DNA of 41,185 nucleotides from an uncultured Sphingomonadaceae bacterium (GTDB lineage Bacteria > Pseudomonadota > Alphaproteobacteria > Sphingomonadales > Sphingomonadaceae): assembly GCA_947258815.1 (NCBI GenBank), contig CAMYJW010000020.1:1-41185 (forward strand), in the 5' to 3' direction. A program made the translations under genes and the position numbers. Shown piece after piece: positions 1 through 7,559 of the stretch. The notes below the pieces were generated by a model. The model had not been told where the DNA came from, did not search any database, and saw nothing but the letters and a program-made list of their open reading frames with translations. The stretch's first letter is position 1. Each line of letters opens with the position of its first letter.

Positions 1-789
1 GCCGTTGCCGACATACTTGAGGCCGGGTTCGCACCACTTTGCGGGATTGGCATTCCAGCAACTTTTCTGGTTGAGACCACCGCACTCAGGTTTGGCGTCG
101 AAATCCTTGCTGCGGCAGCGTCCTTCGCCGGGTTTGCCGTTGCCGACATACTTGAGGCCGGGTTCGCACCACTTTGCGGGATTGGCATTCCAGCAACTTT
201 TCTGGTTGAGGCCACCGCACTCAGGTTTGGCGTCGAAATTCTTGCTGCGGCAGCGCCCTTCGCCGGGTTTGCCGTTGCCGACATACTTGAGGCCAGGTTC
301 GCACCACTTTGCGGGATTGGCGTTCCAGCAGCTTTTCTGGTTGAGACCACCGCACTCAGGTTTGGTGTCGAAATCCTTGCTGCGGCAGCGTCCTTCGCCG
401 GGTTTGCCGTTGCCGACATACTTGAGGCCGGGTTCGCACCATTTTGCAGGATTGACGTTCCAGCAGCTTTTCTGGTTGAGACCACCACACTGCGGCTTGG
501 GCTTGGGCTTGGGTTTTGCCGTCGGTTTGACGCAGCGTCCGCCACCCGGTTTGCCATTGCCGACATATTTCAGGCCGGGGTTGCACCACTTCTTGGGGTT
601 TACATTCCAGCAGCTTTTCTGGTTGAGGCCGCCGCACTGCGGCTTGGGCGCAGGTTTGGGTTTTGGCTTTGAAACGGGTTTGATGCAGCGTCCGCCACCC
701 GGCTTGCCGTTGCCGACATATTTCAGGCCAGCATTGCACCATTTCTTGGGATTGACGCTCCAACAGCTTTTCTGGTTGAGGCCGCCACA
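1..789 (-). repeat. in-frame tandem repeat array, six units of 135-153 bp
   Basis: Unit starts, read on the minus strand, fall at 789, 636, 489, 354, 219 and 84, giving spacings of 153, 147, 135, 135 and 135 bp, all multiples of three. The three leftmost units are almost identical at DNA level, including silent positions, while the two nearest the signal peptide differ more. This points to recent duplication or gene conversion at the 3' side. The array continues beyond base 1, so the copy number is unknown. Confidence 0.93.
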
Positions 790-879
790 GCTTGCTGCTT
801 GCGCTTCCTGGTGAAACAGCAGCGAAAGAAACAGCGCGGCAAGAACGACAAGCAGCCCTCTCGTCAGTTGAGAATTCAT
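1..879 (-). CDS. secreted four-cysteine tandem-repeat protein, C-terminus outside the window
   Basis: The reading frame starts at ATG 879-877, preceded by an AGGA-type ribosome site, and stays open to base 1, so at least 293 residues are visible. Residues 1-29 form a signal peptide (MNSQLTRGLLVVLAALFLSL core, then an AQAA cleavage region), pointing to periplasmic or extracellular location. The rest is six tandem units, each with the pattern CGGLNQKSC, then KWC, GLKYVGNGKPG and GRC, giving four cysteines per unit. Units begin at 789, 636, 489, 354, 219 and 84. The linkers of the first two complete units are Lys/Pro-rich; later ones are shorter. I do not recognise a named family. Even cysteine number suggests disulfide-bonded mini-domains, which is inference. 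It follows the minus-strand secreted protein at 983-1540 and may share its transcript. Confidence 0.85.
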   Translation of the reverse strand, partial: MNSQLTRGLLVVLAALFLSLLFHQEAQAASCGGLNQKSCWSVNPKKWCNAGLKYVGNGKPGGGRCIKPVSKPKPKPAPKPQCGGLNQKSCWNVNPKKWCNPGLKYVGNGKPGGGRCVKPTAKPKPKPKPQCGGLNQKSCWNVNPAKWCEPGLKYVGNGKPGEGRCRSKDFDTKPECGGLNQKSCWNANPAKWCEPGLKYVGNGKPGEGRCRSKNFDAKPECGGLNQKSCWNANPAKWCEPGLKYVGNGKPGEGRCRSKDFDAKPECGGLNQKSCWNANPAKWCEPGLKYVGNG

Positions 880-982
880 GATCCTGACTCCGTTATGGCG
901 CGATGAAGCAAAGCCCGTGGCCAAACGACGCATCGCGCCCGTGTCGTCAGCATGGATTGTGAAATTTGAATAGGTCATCGTG

Positions 983-1540
983 TCAGTTCCACGGATTGAC
1001 CGGCGCTTCGCCGGCGTCGGGGTTTTCAGGCGGCACCCTGTCAGCGCCCCGGCCATCTTCCGGCGGATAGGGACCATCGTCTTGATCGGTATCGGAATAT
1101 GGTGGCTCATAGCCGCCGTGATGGACAGGATCGTAGTGCCACTTTCCCGGCCAGCCGGTGCGCATCGTGGCGACGAGCGAACCGCCGGGGGCCGGCTCAA
1201 ACGTCATCTGTCCGCTCATCGTCAGGTTCTGGCTGATGTAGGTTCCATCGGGCAGCGGCTGAATATCGCGCACGAAAACCTGATCGGGCATGACATTGAA
1301 GAAAAGCGCGTGGACCCAGCCATCTACGGCATAAGCATACCCGTTCTCGATAATGACCCGCTTGTTGATCTCGCGGATGTTCCACATGCCATCGATGGGA
1401 AGAGGCGCGGAAGGCTCTACATCGCCGACCGATGGCAGCCAGCCGGGGATCTGGGCATTGGCCGGACTGCTGGTTCCCGCGCCTGAAACAGCAAGCGCCG
1501 CAGCCAGTATCAGGCTTTGAACTAATCTCGGTTGTGACAT
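983..1540 (-). CDS. secreted hypothetical protein
   Basis: This 185-residue protein has a signal peptide (about residues 1-29, hydrophobic LILAAALAV core, likely cleavage after SPANA). The start ATG at 1540 has an AAGGAG ribosome site at good spacing. The mature part contains a compact region around GMWNIREINKR, YAYAVDGWVHAL and GTYISQNLTMSGQMTFEP, and then an acidic, Pro/Asp-rich tail (residues about 145-185) that looks disordered. No cysteines occur in the mature protein, unlike its neighbour. I do not recognise the family. It is followed after about 100 bp by the cysteine-repeat protein on the same strand, suggesting co-expression and an envelope or extracellular role. Confidence 0.8.
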   Translation of the reverse strand: MSQPRLVQSLILAAALAVSGAGTSSPANAQIPGWLPSVGDVEPSAPLPIDGMWNIREINKRVIIENGYAYAVDGWVHALFFNVMPDQVFVRDIQPLPDGTYISQNLTMSGQMTFEPAPGGSLVATMRTGWPGKWHYDPVHHGGYEPPYSDTDQDDGPYPPEDGRGADRVPPENPDAGEAPVNPWN

Positions 1541-1801
1541 TTCAATCTCCTTGATTGACGGCGGATCGTTCCGCCTCGTCGCTTACTGGCTACATTCCCG
1601 TGCTTCGCGCGGGTATGGGGTGGAATCCCCATTTGCATCGCAAAGCGCTGCTTCGGCCCGCAGTAATATCGAAAATCCCCTTCTCTCAGTCTATTGCCTA
1701 ACGGTCGTTTGGCAATCGCGATCTTGGCGCGAGGCTGGCCAAGCGGGCAATTCCTTGGCACGTTCGCTTCAGGGTCCGGCAAGCGGGAGACAGGCACGGC
1801 C

Positions 1802-2431
1802 ATGACGAGGAGCGCGATCATTGCCGACGATCACGAAATCGTCCGCGCCGCATTGCGCGGCATTCTGAACGAGATTCACGATCTGGACGTTGTCGCCGAA
1901 GCCGATAACGGGATTGAGACCATCGCACTGGTTAAGGCGCACCGGCCAAGCCTGCTGCTGCTGGATGCGGCGATGCCGCTTGCGCGCGGGGTGGAGGTTT
2001 TCGCCGATGCGAAGCGTTGGTCGCCCGAAACCCGCGTGGCCGTCGTCACCGGTTTCACATCCACCGCAATGCTGGCAGACTGGATGGCGGCGGGGGTTGA
2101 CGGGCTGTTCCTCAAAAGTTGTCCGCCCGAAGAAATGAAGCGCGGGTTCGAAACCATTCTGGCGGGCGGCCAGTTCGTTGCCCAGGCCGTGTCCGAAAAG
2201 CTCGCAGAAGCCGCCACGGGCGCGGACATCACCGCGCGTGAGCGTGAGGTTCTGTCCCTTATCGCTTCGGGTGAGCAAAACGCGCGGATCGCCGAACGGC
2301 TCTCGATCAGCCCCAAGACAGTCGAAAAACACAGGGCCAGCCTGATGGCGAAACTGGGCGTCAATTCGGTGGCGGGCCTGCTGGTCCATGCTTTGCGCGA
2401 AGGGCTGCTCGATGAATACCGGCAGCTTTAG
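1802..2431 (+). CDS. NarL/FixJ-type response regulator
   Basis: The 209-residue protein has an N-terminal receiver domain with the acidic pair D9/D10, phospho-acceptor D55 (LLLLDAAMP), T83 and K105 (LFLKS). A C-terminal LuxR/GerE helix-turn-helix follows (about 140-195, TAREREVLSLIASG ... SPKTVEKHRASLMAKLGV). The ATG at 1802 is chosen because the receiver fold begins at once (SAIIADDHEIV) and a purine-rich GGGAGACAGG lies upstream; an upstream in-frame codon at 1694 would add unrelated residues. The histidine kinase at 2495 is probably its partner, with a hairpin between them. The regulated genes are unknown; the divergent secreted-protein genes are obvious candidates. Confidence 0.92.
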   Translation: MTRSAIIADDHEIVRAALRGILNEIHDLDVVAEADNGIETIALVKAHRPSLLLLDAAMPLARGVEVFADAKRWSPETRVAVVTGFTSTAMLADWMAAGVDGLFLKSCPPEEMKRGFETILAGGQFVAQAVSEKLAEAATGADITAREREVLSLIASGEQNARIAERLSISPKTVEKHRASLMAKLGVNSVAGLLVHALREGLLDEYRQL

Positions 2432-2435
2432 GATG

Positions 2436-2464
2436 CAACGATTGGGGGAAATGCCCCATCGTTG
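2436..2464 (+). other. intercistronic stem-loop between response regulator and kinase
   Basis: The arms CAACGAT/GGGG and CCCC/ATCGTTG pair around a short GAAATG loop with one bulged T. No T-run follows, so this is probably not an intrinsic terminator. It could affect mRNA stability or the ratio of regulator to kinase. Confidence 0.45.
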
Positions 2465-2494
2465 TGTCAGCACGCCCGCACTAGGTTTCTGCGT

Positions 2495-4477
2495 ATGACT
2501 GTATTGCACCCGTTTGCACGCCTGCTGTGTTGGCTGGCCCTTGTCTTCGCTCTGGCGGGGGCATTGCCCGCGCTGGCCGCGCCTGTCGGGGCGGGCCAGT
2601 CGTCTGTCCAGTTGCCGCACGGGGATGGGTTCGTGCAGCCATTTGCCCGGACTCGCTATTTCGTTGACCAGACCGGCACGATGGCGGTGGAAGAGGTTAT
2701 CGCGTCTCGCAATGCGTTCCGGCCGATCCGGTCGCGCTGGATAGATTTTGGCGCGCGCGAAGGCCGCGTCTGGCTGCTGGTGCGTGTTCGCAACGATCAC
2801 GACAATGCGGGGCGCTGGATGATCGATCTGCAGCGCCAGTGGGTCGATGCGCTGGACGTATACCGGATCGGCGATGACGATGCGGTGCGCCCGCTGATGA
2901 AGCTGACGGCGCAAACACCGCTTTCGGACCGTCCGGTGAAAAGCCGCTACATCGCCGCGCAGCTGGACATGGAGGCCGGCGAAAATGCGGAAATTCTGGT
3001 CGGCTATGCCAGCAGGCGCGGGAGCTGGCTGCCGCTGACATTCGCCACGCCGGAACGTTTCAGGCTTGCCCATCTTGGTGAGGAGCGGATTAACTGGACG
3101 CTTAACGGCGCGCTGGCCATCCTGATTGCAATCGCACTTGCGCTTGGCCGGATCGCCGGATGGCGGCTGGCCATTGCATATTGCGCCTATGCGCTGGCCG
3201 GAGGCCTGCTGGTCGCCAACAATGAAGGCTATCTGTTCGAGTTCCTCTGGCCCGGCTTGCCATCGCTTTACGATCGCGCCAATCTTGTTCTGTTGTGTGC
3301 GCTGATCGGTGCGGGCCTCTGGTTCAGCCGCGTGTTTGCCGGGCTGGCGGAGCACTATCCCCGTGCGGACAGGGCCCTGACCGGATTTCTGGCCGTTGTT
3401 GGTCTCCTGCTGGTGCTGGCTGCATTCCTGCCGGACCTGACGGCCGTTCGTCTGGCAATTTACGCGGTGATCCCGCTGGGTGCGGCAGGCTACCTCACGA
3501 TCGCGGCGCTGGCTGTGAAAGCGCGTATTCTGGGCGCAGTGCCGTTTGTCATCGGTGCGGTGGCGCTTTCGCTGACACTGATCTTCACTGCCGCCGTAAT
3601 GCTCTTTCCGGGCCGTTTCGCGTTGACCGTGGCGCTGGACTATATTCATGCGACGGTCCTGATCGAAGGCCTGGCCTTTCTGATCGCTCTGGTTCTTCGG
3701 ATCCTGCGCATTCGCGAGGCGCTGAACCGCGCACTTGCCGCGGAACTGGAAAGCACGCAGGAAAAACTGCGGCTTTCATCGGACCTTGCCGAGAGTCAGC
3801 GCCGATATAACGAAACCCGGCGGCTTGCCGAAGCGCGCAGGGCGCGGCTCGCATCCGCGAGCCATGATCTGCAACAGCCGCTGATTTCGTTGCGGCGCAG
3901 TCTGGCGGAGATTGGCGCGCAAGATTCGGACGAACGGGAAAAAGCCGCCGCCGCGCTGGACTATCTTGAAAGGCTTACAAACGAAGGCCTTGCTGAAAGC
4001 CGGCCGCCGGACCTTTCCGGCGAAGCGCCCGACGAAGGCAAGGAAAACTTTCCCATCGCGATTATCGTCGCCAATTGCCGTGCGATGTTCGCCCGCGAGG
4101 CGGAGGAGAACGGCATGGACTTGCGCGCATTGCCGATTGACGATGTGATCCGCGCCGATCCGGTGATCGTGATGCGCATTGCCAGCAATCTTGTCTCCAA
4201 CGCGCTCAAGCATTCCGACGGCAGCGAAATCGTTATCGCCGCGCATGGAGGTGGCGAAACCGTCACTCTGGAAGTGCGCGACAATGGCCGGGGGCTGACA
4301 GAGCAGGAACTGGCGGATTTACAGCAGGCCTATCGCAAGGGCGCCGACAGCGACGGCCAAGGCCTTGGCCTCCATCTGGTCCACACGCTTTGCGCTGAGC
4401 AAGGCATCGCGCTCGATGTGGAGTCAGAGCCGGGTGGAGGAACGGCGTTCAGACTGCACATCGCGCGCGGGGACTGA
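2495..4477 (+). CDS. 7TMR-DISM-type sensor histidine kinase
   Basis: The 660-residue membrane kinase starts at ATG 2495 (MTVLHPFARLL), which gives a normal signal peptide; an upstream TTG at 2462 lies inside the intercistronic hairpin and is less likely. A periplasmic beta-rich sensor of the 7TMR-DISM extracellular type occupies about residues 35-195 (WIDFGAREGRVWLLVRVRN). About seven hydrophobic segments span residues 200-407, followed by a coiled coil. The HisKA domain has H457 in SHDLQQPLISL, and the HATPase domain shows NLVSNALKHS (near 566), DNGRGL (near 596) and GQGLGLHLV (near 622). It probably phosphorylates the response regulator encoded just upstream. DISM sensors often bind carbohydrates or other small ligands, but the ligand here is unknown. 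Confidence 0.9.
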   Translation: MTVLHPFARLLCWLALVFALAGALPALAAPVGAGQSSVQLPHGDGFVQPFARTRYFVDQTGTMAVEEVIASRNAFRPIRSRWIDFGAREGRVWLLVRVRNDHDNAGRWMIDLQRQWVDALDVYRIGDDDAVRPLMKLTAQTPLSDRPVKSRYIAAQLDMEAGENAEILVGYASRRGSWLPLTFATPERFRLAHLGEERINWTLNGALAILIAIALALGRIAGWRLAIAYCAYALAGGLLVANNEGYLFEFLWPGLPSLYDRANLVLLCALIGAGLWFSRVFAGLAEHYPRADRALTGFLAVVGLLLVLAAFLPDLTAVRLAIYAVIPLGAAGYLTIAALAVKARILGAVPFVIGAVALSLTLIFTAAVMLFPGRFALTVALDYIHATVLIEGLAFLIALVLRILRIREALNRALAAELESTQEKLRLSSDLAESQRRYNETRRLAEARRARLASASHDLQQPLISLRRSLAEIGAQDSDEREKAAAALDYLERLTNEGLAESRPPDLSGEAPDEGKENFPIAIIVANCRAMFAREAEENGMDLRALPIDDVIRADPVIVMRIASNLVSNALKHSDGSEIVIAAHGGGETVTLEVRDNGRGLTEQELADLQQAYRKGADSDGQGLGLHLVHTLCAEQGIALDVESEPGGGTAFRLHIARGD

Positions 4478-4499
4478 CCGGCCGTTTCGGATCGGTCAG
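4474..4499 (+). terminator. possible terminator hairpin after the kinase
   Basis: CTGACCG and CGGTCAG can pair around a 12-base loop at the kinase stop codon. There is no clear T-run, so termination is uncertain. The rest of the interval to 4594 separates convergent genes and shows no other feature. Confidence 0.35.
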
Positions 4500-4594
4500 C
4501 GCTATTTGCGGGAGCGGGAAGGGGGCGAAAAGAACAGAAGCGCCGGCGGGCCGATGTTGTCGAACCCTGCCCGCCAGGCTGTTCAGTGCCGCTC

Positions 4595-5359
4595 TTATTC
4601 CGCCTGCGGGGCCGCTGCCGATGCGTCGTAAGGCAATCCGCCCAACTGCGTTACCAGTTTCGTGTAAGCGTCCAGATAGGCCAGCACGATGATCTGACCG
4701 ATCTTGGTGTTCTGGTATCCGCCGCCGCCAGCGCCAACGAACGCGCCGCCCAGAAAGCCGCCCGCGCCGCCGCCGAAGCTTACGTCAGACTTGCGGGCAT
4801 AGCCTTCGGTCAACGCCTCTTCGACCGTCGTGCGGGAGTTGACGATCGAAAGCGTAACATTCGCTTCGCCTTTCTTGATTTTCAGACCGCCCATGATGCC
4901 GCCGAACCGGCTGCCGAAAACCGCGCCGCCCAGTGCGCCGCCAAAGCCGCTGCCGCCAGAGTTGCTGTTGGTGCTGACGATATCTGGCTGAAGGAAATAG
5001 TCCGCCGCTTTCACTTGTCCGCGACCGATGTTCGATCCGCGTTGCAGTTCACCTGAATCGGCCAGTGCGCGTTCCATCGCGCGGCTTCGCAGCGATCGCC
5101 CGCGGTTGACGAGAGTGAAGCAACCCGAACGTTGCACGAATATGCGCAGAATCGATTCCGGGCTGCCAAGGCTGAGTTCGCGCCACCACTTCGTGTCCGG
5201 CTCAACAATTGCGACCACACCTAGATTGCGCGAGCAGCGCGGAATTTCCTGTGTGCCCCGCTCCTGCTTCTTGCGCGCGGAAGATTTGCTCTCCGCCAAA
5301 GCAGTCGATCCGGTCATCGCCACGGAAAACGCAGCCAGTGCGCAAATCAGTTTCTTCAT
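4595..5359 (-). CDS. CsgG/HfaB-like exported protein
   Basis: The 254-residue protein has a signal peptide (MKKLICALAAFSVAMTGSTALA) and a CsgG-like core: LGVVAIVEPD, a segment ending in SGCFTLVNRG, a predicted helix with RAMERALADSGELQRGSNIG, AADYFLQPDIVS, and the late strand ANVTLSIVNSRTTVEEAL. Two glycine-rich stretches (about 132-160 and 196-217) interrupt the core and might form membrane-facing or flexible segments. Classical CsgG is an acylated outer-membrane secretion pore, but no lipobox cysteine is visible here. No curli subunit or accessory genes lie nearby, so the substrate is unknown. It is downstream of panC, separated by 126 bp that probably contain its own promoter. Confidence 0.75.
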   Translation of the reverse strand: MKKLICALAAFSVAMTGSTALAESKSSARKKQERGTQEIPRCSRNLGVVAIVEPDTKWWRELSLGSPESILRIFVQRSGCFTLVNRGRSLRSRAMERALADSGELQRGSNIGRGQVKAADYFLQPDIVSTNSNSGGSGFGGALGGAVFGSRFGGIMGGLKIKKGEANVTLSIVNSRTTVEEALTEGYARKSDVSFGGGAGGFLGGAFVGAGGGGYQNTKIGQIIVLAYLDAYTKLVTQLGGLPYDASAAAPQAE

Positions 5360-5485
5360 TTCAATTCCCCTTCCGAGTGAACCGAAAGATCCATCCGATG
5401 ACGGCCCGATTCACAGTGAATGCCCAAATTTCAGGTCAGGAACATATCGGCCTTTACCTGAAGGTCCAATGACCAAACGCCAAAA

Positions 5486-6352
5486 TTATTCGTGAGCCTT
5501 GCCACTTACCGGCATGTTATCGATCAGGCGGGCCTTGCCGATATGCGCGGCGACCAGCAGGCGCGCTGGATTTTCCTGCTGTCGGTCAATTTTCTCAAGC
5601 GATTGCGCATCGCGCAGCTCTGCATAATCGACCGAGGCGAAGCCGCCCGCGATCAGGCTCTGCTTAAGCTGCGCAAGCGCGCTGGAGGTGCTGTCTCCGG
5701 CCTCGATCGCGGCTATCGCGGTGCGCATCGCCTGGGGCAGGGTTGCGGCATTCTTGCGCTCGCTGTCGGAAAGATAGGCATTGCGCGAACTCATCGCCAG
5801 GCCGTCCGCCTCACGCACGGTCGGCACGCCGATGATGTTCGAATGGGCCGGCATTGTCAGATCGAGATCGCGCGCCATGCGGCGGATCACGGCAAGCTGC
5901 TGCCAGTCCTTCTCGCCGAAAAATGCCAGGTCCGGGCGAACCTGATTGAACAATTTGCACACAACAGTGGCCACACCATCGAAATGGCCGGGCCGCGAAC
6001 CGCCGCAAAGCCCTTCGCTGACACCGCTTACCGAAATGTTGGTGGCATAGCCTTGCGGATACATAACTTGCGGCTGCGGGGCCCAGACAAGCGACACGCC
6101 TTCGGCCTGCAACAGCGCGCAATCGTCTGCCAGCTTTCGTGGATAGGCATCAAGATCCTCGTTCGCGCCAAATTGCCGGGGGTTCACGAAGATCGAAACG
6201 CAGACATGCGCGGCCGCGCTTTTTGCTTCGCGGACCAGTGTCAGATGGCCTTCGTGCAGGGCGCCCATCGTCGGCACCAGCGCGATCAGACCTTCTGCCC
6301 GCAACGCTTCGACCTTCTGGCGTAGTGGATCGAGCATCGTGATTGTTTGCAT
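5486..6352 (-). CDS. panC: pantoate--beta-alanine ligase
   Basis: PanC joins pantoate and beta-alanine with ATP in the cytoplasm to make pantothenate, the precursor of coenzyme A. The 288-residue length is typical. The nucleotide-binding HxGH motif is H33-E-G-H36 in PTMGALHEGH. Other family signatures are SIFVNPRQF, SRPGHFDGVATVV, FGEKDWQQL and the KMSKS-like DGLAMSSRNAYL near residue 190. The start at 6352 places PTMGALHEGH at the normal distance. No panB or panD is adjacent. It is divergent from mipZ, with only a short shared promoter region. Confidence 0.97.
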   Translation of the reverse strand: MQTITMLDPLRQKVEALRAEGLIALVPTMGALHEGHLTLVREAKSAAAHVCVSIFVNPRQFGANEDLDAYPRKLADDCALLQAEGVSLVWAPQPQVMYPQGYATNISVSGVSEGLCGGSRPGHFDGVATVVCKLFNQVRPDLAFFGEKDWQQLAVIRRMARDLDLTMPAHSNIIGVPTVREADGLAMSSRNAYLSDSERKNAATLPQAMRTAIAAIEAGDSTSSALAQLKQSLIAGGFASVDYAELRDAQSLEKIDRQQENPARLLVAAHIGKARLIDNMPVSGKAHE

Positions 6353-6456
6353 GGGGCCAGACCCTCCGATAAGATCGCGTCATCAGTCGCAGCGCCCCTG
6401 CCTAGCGGGACAGTGTGTCGGCCAGCAACCCTTTGGAAAAGCGAAAAGCAAATTCA

Positions 6457-7266
6457 GTGACCGCGCATCGCATCGTCTTCGCAAATGAAAAAGGCGGCAC
6501 GGGCAAATCGACGACGGCAGTGCACGTCGCGATCGCCCTGTCCTATCACGGCGCCAAAGTGGCCGCGATCGATCTCGATCAGCGCCAGCGGACGCTGTTT
6601 CGTTATCTTGAGAACCGTGTCGAGACCGAGAAACGGCGAGGGATCGGGTTGCCCGGTGCGCGATTCGCCGTCTTCGAAGGGGCGAATATCGAGGAATTCG
6701 AAGCGCTCGCGGAGGAAATCTCCGATGGGCATGATTTTCTTATTACCGATACGCCGGGCCGCAACGATGAATATGCCCTTCATGCGGCAACCCGTGCCGA
6801 TACGCTGGTGACTCCGATCAACGACAGCTTTGTCGATTTTGACCTGATCGGTCAGGTCGAAGGCGAAACGTTCAAGGTGAAGAAGCTGTCATTTTACGCC
6901 GAAGCGATCTGGGAAGCCCGCAAGAAGCGCGCACTGGCGACAATTCGGGAAAAGAAGCGCGAGCTTGACTGGGTTGTCGTGCGCAACCGGCTGCAACATG
7001 TTGAAGCGCGCAATATGCGCCGGCTCGATGGTGCGCTGAAAGAGCTGTCACAGCGCGTCGGCTTTCGGTTGGCAAGCGGCCTTTCGGAGCGCGTTATCTA
7101 TCGTGAACTGTTTCCCTCCGGCCTGACATTGCTTGACAAGGGGCAGCTTGGAGAGCTTGGCACCAGTCACCTTGTCGCGCGACAGGAACTGCGCGCGCTG
7201 CTGGCCGGGCTGAATCTGCCGCTTCCCGCCGCGCCCCAGCAAGATCTGGCATTCGCGCCTCGATGA
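6457..7266 (+). CDS. mipZ: MipZ division-site positioning ATPase
   Basis: MipZ is a ParA/MinD-type P-loop ATPase that, in Caulobacter and relatives, forms a gradient from the ParB-bound origins and blocks FtsZ assembly away from midcell. The deviant Walker A NEKGGTGKST lies at about residues 10-19. Further signatures are AAIDLDQRQRTLFRYLENR, LITDTPG, TPINDSFVDFDLIG, DWVVVRNRL and SERVIYRELFPSGLTLLD, all typical of MipZ rather than ParA. I choose GTG 6457 (VTAHRIVFANEKGG) because the family starts just before the P-loop; GTG 6415 would add 14 residues and cannot be excluded. The stop overlaps the next start (ATGA), so it heads a translationally coupled operon. Confidence 0.95.
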   Translation: MTAHRIVFANEKGGTGKSTTAVHVAIALSYHGAKVAAIDLDQRQRTLFRYLENRVETEKRRGIGLPGARFAVFEGANIEEFEALAEEISDGHDFLITDTPGRNDEYALHAATRADTLVTPINDSFVDFDLIGQVEGETFKVKKLSFYAEAIWEARKKRALATIREKKRELDWVVVRNRLQHVEARNMRRLDGALKELSQRVGFRLASGLSERVIYRELFPSGLTLLDKGQLGELGTSHLVARQELRALLAGLNLPLPAAPQQDLAFAPR

Positions 7267-7559
7267 TAAAGATCCTCTGGCTCTTTGCTCTTGCGATCAT
7301 CGCCTGGCGGTTGATTGCCGGGCGCTGGCCCTGGCAGCCGGGTGCAGCCGCCCTGAAGCGAAAGGCGCATATGCAGGCGCGCGAACTGCTGGGAGTGGGA
7401 GACAATGCCAGCAAAGATGACATAATCGAGGCGCATAAGCGCCTTGTCGCCATGGTCCATCCCGATCGTGGCGGACGTAACGAGGATGTGCATGCGGCCA
7501 ATGCGGCGCGTGATATTCTGTTGGGAAATTCGACCAATCATTCGCAGGAGCAGCCATGA
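7263..7559 (+). CDS. membrane-anchored J-domain protein
   Basis: The 98-residue protein has an N-terminal membrane anchor (IKILWLFALAIIAWRLI) and then a J-domain of about 60 residues (ARELLGVGDNASKDDIIEAHKRLV) with the HPD tripeptide at 66-68 (MVHPDRGG). HPD stimulates DnaK-type ATPases, so this is a co-chaperone that would recruit Hsp70 to the inner membrane. It has no Gly/Phe or zinc-finger regions and is far shorter than DnaJ. ATGA overlaps with both mipZ upstream and the phosphomannomutase downstream imply coupled translation. Its client is unknown. Confidence 0.9.
   Translation: MIKILWLFALAIIAWRLIAGRWPWQPGAAALKRKAHMQARELLGVGDNASKDDIIEAHKRLVAMVHPDRGGRNEDVHAANAARDILLGNSTNHSQEQP

Noticed and set aside
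1..795. Regular 135-bp repeats considered as a CRISPR-like array
   Set aside because: The whole unit repeats, with no unique spacers, and every spacing is a multiple of three inside a coding frame.
5..814. Long plus-strand open frame with repeated PTYLRPGSHHFAGLAFQQ-type units
   Set aside because: It is the complement of the cysteine-repeat gene, which has a signal peptide, ribosome site and sensible composition on the minus strand. The repeats keep the antisense frame open.
1769..3649. 626-codon minus-strand frame opposite the regulator and kinase
   Set aside because: It lacks domain sense, and the plus strand has clear receiver, HTH and kinase motifs. Long antisense frames are common in high-GC DNA.
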